Assembly: GCA_007127655.1 (NCBI GenBank)
Contig: SKYX01000435.1
Span: forward strand, 1 to 6,151
DNA from: Desulfonatronum sp.
GTDB lineage: Bacteria > Desulfobacterota > Desulfovibrionia > Desulfovibrionales > Desulfonatronaceae
Length of the DNA: 6,151 nt
Reading direction: 5' to 3'
Shown here: positions 1 to 5,077 of the stretch, piece by piece
Numbering within the stretch: position 1 is the first letter of the stretch
How the letters are laid out: every line of letters starts with the position of its first letter
The notes under the pieces: model-generated
Told to the model about the DNA's origin: nothing
The model's input: the letters and a program-made list of their open reading frames with translations, nothing else
The model's database searches: none
Program-made: the position numbers and the translations under genes

Positions 1-262
1 CGCGGGAAGTCAGTTCCTTCATGTTGTCCAGACGTTCCCAACTGGATGTGTCCGTGACCACCAACTCATTCACCTCGGCCAGGTCCACGGAGTCCCGGTG
101 GTTGAGCCGGAGCAGATCCCAATGTACGGCCAGGAAGTCGCGAACCGCGGGCTGGACGTGGGACGGGACGAGACGTGTCGCGCCGGGATGCAGGAAGGCG
201 GCCGCGACCATGGACGCCAGGGCGTCGAAGTCGGTATTGACGTGGGTGGTCACGAGAATCAT
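1..262 (-). CDS. DHH-family phosphoesterase-domain protein, N-terminal fragment (probably a DHH-CBS-tRNA nucleotidyltransferase-type protein)
   Basis: Only the first 87 codons lie in the window; the gene continues past the left edge. The start is an ATG read from 262 down to 260, with AGGAG (275-271) 8 bases upstream. The protein opens MILVTTHVNTDFDALASM: a beta strand followed by H-x-N-x-D-x-D-A (H7, N9, D11, D13), the first metal-binding motif of DHH phosphoesterases. A second strand ends in VVTDTSS (D71), which fits DHH motif II. Between them, SHVQPAVRDFLAVHWDL resembles the segment seen in long Desulfobacterota and Aquifex-like proteins that join DHH, paired CBS domains and a poly(A) polymerase/tRNA nucleotidyltransferase head. 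The DHH assignment is seen in the sequence; the CBS and nucleotidyltransferase parts are inferred, as they would lie outside the window. A stand-alone DHH exopolyphosphatase or nanoRNase-like protein is the alternative. It is transcribed divergently from the phosphorylase gene. Confidence 0.75.
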   Translation of the reverse strand, partial: MILVTTHVNTDFDALASMVAAAFLHPGATRLVPSHVQPAVRDFLAVHWDLLRLNHRDSVDLAEVNELVVTDTSSWERLDNMKELTSR

Positions 263-270
263 TCGCGTAT

Positions 271-275
271 CTCCT
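271..275 (-). promoter_or_regulatory. Shine-Dalgarno site of the DHH-family gene
   Basis: On the minus strand AGGAG stands 8 bases before the ATG at 262-260. It supports that start, and the conserved N-terminal strand MILVTTHVN begins immediately at that codon, so no upstream start is needed. Confidence 0.7.
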
Positions 276-466
276 ATCCGGGGCTCGTCGTCAAAGACCA
301 AGCTTTCCAAGAAAGCCTCGATTGCTTTTCCTGTAGCTGATTCCGGGCGTGTCTACAATCACGATTCGTTTGCAACAAACCCTGATCTTCGCTAGGGTTC
401 CGAGCACGTTCGCGGATTGTCGCGGGATGACGTGATCGTCAGGACAGTGGAGCAATCAAAACAAAA

Positions 467-471
467 AAGGA
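467..471 (+). promoter_or_regulatory. Shine-Dalgarno site of the phosphorylase gene
   Basis: AAGGA, in an A-rich run, lies 7 bases before the ATG at 479. It decides the start, because the lysine-rich first 25 residues are not conserved in the family and cannot decide it alone. Confidence 0.65.
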
Positions 472-478
472 CAATTCC

Positions 479-3016
479 ATGGCCAAGAAGAATAAGGGCA
501 AAGCAGAAGCGGGAGCCTCCCCGGACCGGAAAAATCGTCTCGTCCAGTGGGACGGCGATTTGCACGGCGGCGACAGTGTGGAAGGGCTCAAGCGCGACAT
601 CGTGCGGCACGTGGTGACCAGTCTGGGCAACGACTATGCCCGGCCCAATAATTTCACGTATTACAATGGCCTGGCCCTGGCCATCCGCGACCGGATGATC
701 GCGCAATGGATCAAGACCCAACGTTCGTACTACCATGAACAGGCCAAACGGGTGTACTACCTGTCCATGGAATATCTGCACGGCAAGTCGCTGTTGAACA
801 GTCTGCACTGCCTGGGGTTGCACGATCTGGCCAAGGAAGCCCTGGCCGAATTCGGCCTGGACCTGGAAGACGTGGCCGAGGTGGAATGGGACGCCGGGCT
901 GGGCAACGGCGGTCTGGGCCGCCTGGCCTCCTGCTATCTGGACTCCATGGCCACCCAGTGCATCTCCGGCTACGGCTATGGCATCCGTTACGATTACGGC
1001 ATGTTTCACCAGACCATCGAAAACGGGGCCCAGGTGGAGCAGCCGGACAACTGGACCAAACATGGTACTCCCTGGGAGTTCGACCGGGCCCGGTTCATGA
1101 CCCCGGTCAACTTTTTCGGCCGGGTCCGGACCTGGGTGGACGACCAGGGCCGGCTGCGTCACGACTGGGTGGACACGGAAAAAGTCCTGGCCATGGCCTG
1201 CGACCTGCTCGTTCCGGGATACCGTAACGGTCGGGCCATCAACATGCGGCTGTGGGCCGCCAAGTCGGACACGGAATTCAACCTGGAGTTCTTCAATACC
1301 GGAGACTACATCGGCGCGCTGGAGGCCAAGATCCGGGACGAGACCATCTCCAAGGTGCTCTATCCCAGCGATGACAAGCTCCAGGGCCGGGTGCTCCGGC
1401 TTTGTCAGCAGTATTTCTTCGTGGCCGCTTCCCTGGACGACATTCTGCGCCGCTATAAAAAGAAGTTCAGCACATTCGATAAACTCCCGGAAATGGTGGT
1501 CATCCAGCTCAACGACACGCACCCGACCATCGCCATTCCCGAACTGATGCGCGTTTTGGTGGACGAGGAACTGCTGGACTGGGACACGGCCTGGGATCTG
1601 TGCACCCGGGTTTTCGCCTACACCAACCACACCATTCTGCCCGAGGCCCTGGAAAGCTGGCCTTGCTCCCTGATCCAGCGGGTCCTGCCCCGGCACATGG
1701 AAATCATCTACGAGATCAATCACCGGTTCATGGAGTGGCTGGACGGCCTGGACGACGGCCATCCCGACCCAGCCGGCCGCAAATCCCGACTTTCCATCAT
1801 CCAGGAACACCCGGAAAAAGCCGTGCGCATGGCCAACTTGGCCATCGTGGGCAGCTTTTCGGTCAACGGCGTGGCGGCCATGCATACGGAGATCATCAAG
1901 GCCGAGGTGTTTCCGGAGTTCCACGCCGTGTTTCCGGGCCGGTTCCGCAACGTGACCAACGGCGTCACTCCGAGGCGCTGGCTGAATCAGTGCAACCCCG
2001 GCCTGTCCGAACTGATTTCGCAAAAGATTTCAGGAAATTGGCTGTACAACCTGGACCGGCTGCGTGATTTGGTCCCCCATGCCGAGGATCAGGCTTTCCG
2101 GACAACGTGGCGGGAGGTCAAGCGGGCCAACAAGGAACGCTTGGCAGCCTACGTGACTCGCAAGCTGGGCTTTGAATGCAACCTGGACGCCATGTTCGAC
2201 GTTCAGGTCAAGCGCATCCACGAATACAAGCGCCAACTGCTCAACGTGCTGCACGTGATCACCCTCTACAACCGAATCAAGGCCGACCCTCAGGGGGATT
2301 TCGTTCCCCGGACCGTGTTTTTCGGCGGCAAAGCCGCGCCGTCCTACTCCATGGCCAAGCTGATCATCCGGCTGATCAACGGCGTGGCCGACGTGGTCAA
2401 CACCGATCCGGACGTGGCCGGACGGCTGCAAGTGGTTTTTCTGCCCAACTATTGCGTGTCCCAGGCCGAACGGATCATCCCGGCCACGGAATTGTCCGAA
2501 CAGATTTCCACGGCCGGCTACGAAGCCTCGGGAACCGGAAACATGAAGTTTGCCATCAACGGGGCCTTGACCATCGGCACCCTGGACGGGGCCAACGTGG
2601 AAATGCTGGAGGAGATCGGAAAGGAAAACATGTTCATCTTCGGCCGCACCGCAGAAGAGATCAAGGCCCTGCGTCGCGGCGGATACAATCCCTGGCAGTT
2701 CTGCGAAAACGATCCGGAGCTGAAGCAGGTGCTGTCCATGATCTCCGGCAACGTCTTCTCCGCTCACAACCACGGCCTGTTCGCGCCGATCATCGACAAT
2801 CTGCTGCACCATGGCGACTACTTTTGCGTCCTGGCGGACTACCAGGCCTATGTGCAGTGCCAGGAGCAGGTCAGTACGCTCTACCGGGACCAGGACGAGT
2901 GGACCCGACGCTCCATCCTGAACACGGCCAACATGGGCAAGTTCTCCAGCGACCGCTCGGTCATGGACTACGCCCAGAACATCTGGGGCGTGGACCCGCA
3001 AGCCTGTCTGCTGTGA
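479..3016 (+). CDS. glgP: Glycogen/starch/alpha-glucan phosphorylase (GT35 family)
   Basis: Complete at 845 residues, near the family's usual 750-850. It phosphorolyses alpha-1,4-glucan ends to glucose-1-phosphate in the cytoplasm, using PLP. Visible landmarks in order: YYLSMEYLHGK (93-103); GNGGLGR (142-148); YGYGIRYDYGMFHQ in the N-terminal half; LNDTHP (344-349) followed by the IPELMRVLVDEE helix; FAYTNHTILPEALE; RNVTNGVTPRRW; VKRIHEYKRQ (577-586); and the PLP-binding GTGNMKFAINGA segment with Schiff-base lysine K690. The C-terminus carries the usual ADYQAYV and DEWTRRSILNTANMGKFSSDR blocks. The first roughly 25 residues are lysine-rich and non-conserved. K103 replaces the Arg of the usual GR[TS]L motif, and GTPWE (196-200) replaces GNPWE. 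No other glycogen genes are adjacent, so it appears to be a single-gene unit. glgP versus malP cannot be settled from sequence alone; glgP is the neutral choice. Confidence 0.96.
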   Translation: MAKKNKGKAEAGASPDRKNRLVQWDGDLHGGDSVEGLKRDIVRHVVTSLGNDYARPNNFTYYNGLALAIRDRMIAQWIKTQRSYYHEQAKRVYYLSMEYLHGKSLLNSLHCLGLHDLAKEALAEFGLDLEDVAEVEWDAGLGNGGLGRLASCYLDSMATQCISGYGYGIRYDYGMFHQTIENGAQVEQPDNWTKHGTPWEFDRARFMTPVNFFGRVRTWVDDQGRLRHDWVDTEKVLAMACDLLVPGYRNGRAINMRLWAAKSDTEFNLEFFNTGDYIGALEAKIRDETISKVLYPSDDKLQGRVLRLCQQYFFVAASLDDILRRYKKKFSTFDKLPEMVVIQLNDTHPTIAIPELMRVLVDEELLDWDTAWDLCTRVFAYTNHTILPEALESWPCSLIQRVLPRHMEIIYEINHRFMEWLDGLDDGHPDPAGRKSRLSIIQEHPEKAVRMANLAIVGSFSVNGVAAMHTEIIKAEVFPEFHAVFPGRFRNVTNGVTPRRWLNQCNPGLSELISQKISGNWLYNLDRLRDLVPHAEDQAFRTTWREVKRANKERLAAYVTRKLGFECNLDAMFDVQVKRIHEYKRQLLNVLHVITLYNRIKADPQGDFVPRTVFFGGKAAPSYSMAKLIIRLINGVADVVNTDPDVAGRLQVVFLPNYCVSQAERIIPATELSEQISTAGYEASGTGNMKFAINGALTIGTLDGANVEMLEEIGKENMFIFGRTAEEIKALRRGGYNPWQFCENDPELKQVLSMISGNVFSAHNHGLFAPIIDNLLHHGDYFCVLADYQAYVQCQEQVSTLYRDQDEWTRRSILNTANMGKFSSDRSVMDYAQNIWGVDPQACLL

Positions 3017-3070
3017 TCCGGGAACCGTGTTGTTGTCCGGTTATCAAGACATTTGTCGATGTTTTCCGTT

Positions 3071-3086
3071 TGGCAAAAGTATTGCC
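3071..3086 (+). promoter_or_regulatory. Candidate sigma-54 (RpoN) -24/-12 promoter for the acyl-CoA ligase gene
   Basis: The sequence TGGCAA-AAGTA-TTGC matches the sigma-54 consensus TGGCAC-N5-TTGC at nine of ten defined bases. The invariant GG (3072-3073) and GC (3084-3085) are separated by exactly 10 bases, and the base before TGG is T, the pyrimidine that is preferred. A start of transcription near 3096 would give a leader of about 118 bases before the ATG at 3214. The site also forms a GGCAA/TTGCC dyad, partly inherent in the consensus. A possible upstream activator dyad AACCG-N10-CGGTT sits at 3023-3042. No competing sigma-70 promoter was found: TTGGCA (3070-3075) has no -10 at proper spacing. 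Confidence 0.6.
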
Positions 3087-3130
3087 CTGAAGGAGTGAAG
3101 TCGTTACTAACCCCGGAACGTGAAGCTATG

Positions 3131-3162
3131 GGACTTCCCTCTCGGGAAGTCCGCTTCCTTTC
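3131..3162 (+). terminator. 9-bp perfect hairpin: weak terminator of the phosphorylase gene or leader stem-loop of the ligase gene
   Basis: GGACTTCCC (3131-3139) and GGGAAGTCC (3144-3152) pair perfectly around a TCTC tetraloop. The tail GCTTCCTTTC is pyrimidine-rich but lacks a T run, so intrinsic termination would be weak. It lies 114 bases after the phosphorylase stop and about 35 bases after the predicted start of the sigma-54 transcript, which places it inside that leader. Confidence 0.45.
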
Positions 3163-3204
3163 AGAGCGGTCGCGCGATACGCGGCTATCGAATCCAGCCA
3201 TTAC

Positions 3205-3211
3205 GAGGTGA
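3205..3211 (+). promoter_or_regulatory. Shine-Dalgarno site fixing the ligase start at ATG 3214
   Basis: GAGGTGA is a seven-base match to the 16S rRNA 3' end and is properly spaced for the ATG at 3214. The in-frame GTG at 3208 lies inside this site, so it cannot be the start that the site serves. Confidence 0.7.
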
Positions 3212-3213
3212 CC

Positions 3214-4923
3214 ATGATCGACGTGCCGAGCCCTTGGCGAAAATTCTATGACCCCGAAGTCCCCACCCCGTTTGAGCCGGAGGCCATGGCCATCCATGAA
3301 TTGCTGGCCCGATCGGCCCGGAATCATCCTCAACGCAAGGCCATTGTCTTTCAGAACTGGTCCATAACCTACGCTGAATTTGAGCGCTTGACCGGGGTCA
3401 TGGCCGCGAATCTGCGGGGGCTCGGGCTGACCGCCGGCAGCCGGGTCGCGGTGCTCCTGCCGAACCTGCCTCAGACCTTGATCACCTACTTCGCCATCCT
3501 CAAGGCCGGGGGCGTGGTGGTGATGATGAATCCTCTGTACATGGAAAACGAGCTGCAAGACCAGATTTCGGACAGTTCCGCGGAGTTTCTGGTCACTCTG
3601 GATCTGCTCTGGTCCAAGGTCGCCGGGTTGCGGCGGCGCGTGCACCTCAAAAAGATCATCGTCGCCAGCATTGCCGACGCTCTGGGCTTTCCCCTGCGCC
3701 AGCTCTACAAGCTCAAGGCCTGGAAGCAGGGTCTCGGCAAGGACGTCCCCTACGACGACGGGGCGATACTTCCGTGGAAGGAGATCGTGAAAGGGAAGGA
3801 GGTGTATAGCCATGTCATCGACGATCCGCGCAGCCATCTGGCCATGCTCCAGTATACCGGCGGGACCACCGGAGTGCCCAAGGGAGTGATGCTGTCCCAC
3901 GCCAACCTGACCGCCAATGTCCAGCAATGCCTGGCCATGCTGCCCAAGCTGAAGAAGTCCCAGCACACCTTGCTGGCCGTACTGCCGTTTTTTCATATTT
4001 TCGGTCTGACGGTCTGCATGAACTTCGCCGTGGGCCTGGGCGCGACCATTATCCCCTTTCCGAGGCTGGTGGTGGCGGACCTGCTGAAGGCCATCCAGAA
4101 GTACAAGCCCACGATTTTTCCGGCCGTCCCGGCAATATTCGTGGCCATGATTCAGCACAAGAATCTCGGCCAGTTCAAGCTGTCTTCCATTGACTACTGT
4201 ATTTCCGGCTCCGCGCCGCTGCCTGTGGAAGTCATGCAGAAATTTCAGAAATTGACCGGGGCCGAGATCATCGAAGGCTACGGCCTGACCGAAGCCTCGC
4301 CGGTGACCCATCTCAACCCTCTGGACGGCAAGCACAAGCCCGGCTCCATTGGCATCCCTCTGCCCGGCACCGAGGCGGGCATCGTGGACATGGAAGGCGG
4401 GGCCGTGCCCGTGCCCATTGGCAAACTGGGCGAGTTGGTGGTCCGGGGGCATCAGGTCATGCAGGGCTACTGGAATCGGCCCGACGAAACCGCCTCCACC
4501 ATCCGTAATACCTGGCTATACACCGGCGATATCGCCTACATGGACGAGGACGGGTTCTGCTTCATCGTGGATCGGAAAAAGGACCTGATCATCACCGGCG
4601 GGTACAACGTCTATCCCCGGGACGTGGACGAGGTGCTCTACGAGCACCCCAAGGTCAAGGAAGCCGTGGCCGTGGGCATTCCGCATCCCACACGGGGGGA
4701 GATCGTCAAGGCCTTCATCGTGCCCAAGGACGGCGAAGTGATCGAACAATCGGAGATCATCGAGTTCTGCTCCCAGAAGCTGGCCAAATACAAAGTCCCC
4801 CGCCGGGTGGAGTTCCGCACCGAACTGCCCAAGACCCTGGTGGGCAAGGTGTTGCGGCGGGCCTTGCGGCAGGAGGAAGAGGAAAAGATGAAAGAGCGCA
4901 GGAAGAGACGGAAGGGGGATTGA
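3214..4923 (+). CDS. fadD: Long-chain fatty acyl-CoA ligase (AMP-forming, FadD/LcfB-like)
   Basis: Complete at 569 residues, like E. coli FadD (561). It adenylates a fatty acid with ATP and transfers it to CoA, at the inner face of the membrane. All adenylate-forming (ANL) motifs are present: phosphate-binding loop YTGGTTGVPKG (214-224); LPFFHIFG with H261; GYGLTEASP (355-363); YTGDIAYMDEDGF with ATP-ribose Asp D439; the hinge DRKKDLIITGGYNVYP starting at D453; and LPKTLVGKVLRR with catalytic lysine K545. The N-terminus WRKFYDPEVPT matches the FadD-type opening, and no signal peptide or transmembrane anchor is seen. After the A10 motif the protein ends in a charged Glu/Lys/Arg tail (about 550-569). 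The start is ATG 3214; a GTG at 3208 would add two residues. Exact chain-length preference cannot be read from sequence; a medium-chain or other carboxylic acid ligase remains possible. Confidence 0.93.
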   Translation: MIDVPSPWRKFYDPEVPTPFEPEAMAIHELLARSARNHPQRKAIVFQNWSITYAEFERLTGVMAANLRGLGLTAGSRVAVLLPNLPQTLITYFAILKAGGVVVMMNPLYMENELQDQISDSSAEFLVTLDLLWSKVAGLRRRVHLKKIIVASIADALGFPLRQLYKLKAWKQGLGKDVPYDDGAILPWKEIVKGKEVYSHVIDDPRSHLAMLQYTGGTTGVPKGVMLSHANLTANVQQCLAMLPKLKKSQHTLLAVLPFFHIFGLTVCMNFAVGLGATIIPFPRLVVADLLKAIQKYKPTIFPAVPAIFVAMIQHKNLGQFKLSSIDYCISGSAPLPVEVMQKFQKLTGAEIIEGYGLTEASPVTHLNPLDGKHKPGSIGIPLPGTEAGIVDMEGGAVPVPIGKLGELVVRGHQVMQGYWNRPDETASTIRNTWLYTGDIAYMDEDGFCFIVDRKKDLIITGGYNVYPRDVDEVLYEHPKVKEAVAVGIPHPTRGEIVKAFIVPKDGEVIEQSEIIEFCSQKLAKYKVPRRVEFRTELPKTLVGKVLRRALRQEEEEKMKERRKRRKGD

Positions 4924-4941
4924 GGCGGCAACGCCTTTTTT
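4924..4941 (+). terminator. Short GNRA-loop hairpin with T6, first terminator after the ligase gene
   Basis: Directly after the TGA, GGCG-GCAA-CGCC (4924-4935) forms a 4-bp stem closed by a GNRA-type loop and is followed by six T (4936-4941). The stem is short for an intrinsic terminator, but the T run and position fit one. Confidence 0.5.
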
Positions 4942-4955
4942 CCCTCACACAGATA

Positions 4956-4991
4956 GGGGGCAGAGGATGTACATGTCCTCGCCCCCTTTTT
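4956..4991 (+). terminator. Rho-independent terminator of the ligase gene
   Basis: GGGGGC (4956-4961) pairs with GCCCCC (4981-4986). After one unpaired A, GAGGA (4963-4967) pairs with TCCTC (4976-4980) around a loop of eight bases. Five T follow (4987-4991). This is a strong, GC-rich intrinsic terminator for plus-strand transcripts. Read on the minus strand, the hairpin has no T tail, so it is not clearly bidirectional. Confidence 0.85.
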
Positions 4992-5015
4992 GTCGCTCTA
5001 TACTGTCCATATGGT

Positions 5016-5039
5016 AGGGGTACGGCGCGCCGTGCCCCT
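5016..5039. repeat. 24-base near-perfect palindrome in the convergent intergenic region
   Basis: AGGGG (5016-5020) and CCCCT (5035-5039) flank a 12-base perfect palindrome ACGGCGCGCCGT (5022-5033). The only imperfection is the T5021/G5034 pair, a wobble pair in plus-strand RNA. The two arms total 12 positions each. No T run follows on either strand, so it is not a standard intrinsic terminator. It could be a protein-binding dyad or a transcript-end structure for the citramalate synthase gene, whose stop lies 39 bases away. Confidence 0.55.
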
Positions 5040-5052
5040 CCAATGTGTCGCG

Positions 5053-5069
5053 CCCCGGCCATACCGGGG
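5053..5069 (-). repeat. GC-rich 6-bp hairpin just after the citramalate synthase stop
   Basis: CCCCGG (5053-5058) and CCGGGG (5064-5069) pair perfectly around five bases. On the minus strand it begins 9 bases after the cimA stop codon and may shape the 3' end of that mRNA. The following minus-strand bases are not T-rich, so Rho-independent termination here is doubtful. Confidence 0.4.
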
Positions 5070-5077
5070 AAAGCATC

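Larger units (their letters stand above)
263..478. other. Divergent intergenic region with weak promoter-like sequences
   Basis: These 216 bases separate two divergent genes and must carry both of their promoters. No strong sigma-70 site is visible. Plus-strand candidates for the phosphorylase are TTGCAA (370-375) with a 17-base spacer to TAGGGT (393-398), and a good -10 hexamer TACAAT (354-359) whose 17-base-upstream hexamer CTGTAG is a poor -35. A small dyad TGACG-TGAT-CGTCA (428-441) lies between these and the phosphorylase ribosome site and could be an operator or chance. For the minus-strand gene nothing better than a three-of-six match was seen. Short reading frames crossing this stretch (for example 21-395 plus) have no ribosome site and look like shadows. 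Confidence 0.3.

Noticed and set aside
428..441. TGACG-TGAT-CGTCA dyad upstream of the phosphorylase gene as an operator
   Set aside because: Only 5-base arms, no link to a recognised regulator motif and no strong promoter next to it; chance occurrence is likely.
392..2023. 543-codon open frame on the minus strand, antisense to the phosphorylase gene
   Set aside because: It lies opposite a gene with every family motif, has no recognisable ribosome site, and its translation is rich in His, Gly, Gln and Val with no domain. Long antisense open frames are expected opposite genes with GC-rich third positions.
2030..3001. 323-codon minus-strand open frame opposite the end of the phosphorylase gene
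   Set aside because: Same antisense artefact: low-complexity composition, no motif, no ribosome site.
2176..3090. 304-codon plus-strand open frame overlapping the 3' half of the phosphorylase gene
   Set aside because: Out-of-frame shadow of the phosphorylase with Arg/Pro/Gly-rich composition and no motif.
3208..3210. GTG as alternative start of the ligase gene
   Set aside because: It lies within the GAGGTGA ribosome-binding sequence that is correctly spaced for ATG 3214.
3095..3211. 38-codon frame starting at GTG after AAGGAG and ending inside the ligase ribosome site
   Set aside because: The purine-rich motif overlaps the GTG with no spacer, the peptide shows no recognisable feature, and the frame spans the hairpin. 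It is probably chance, although a leader peptide cannot be fully excluded.
2968..4452. 494-codon minus-strand open frame opposite the ligase gene and the gap before it
   Set aside because: It covers the conserved ANL motifs on the other strand, its own translation is His/Gly/Gln-rich without domains, and it crosses the sigma-54-like site and hairpin.
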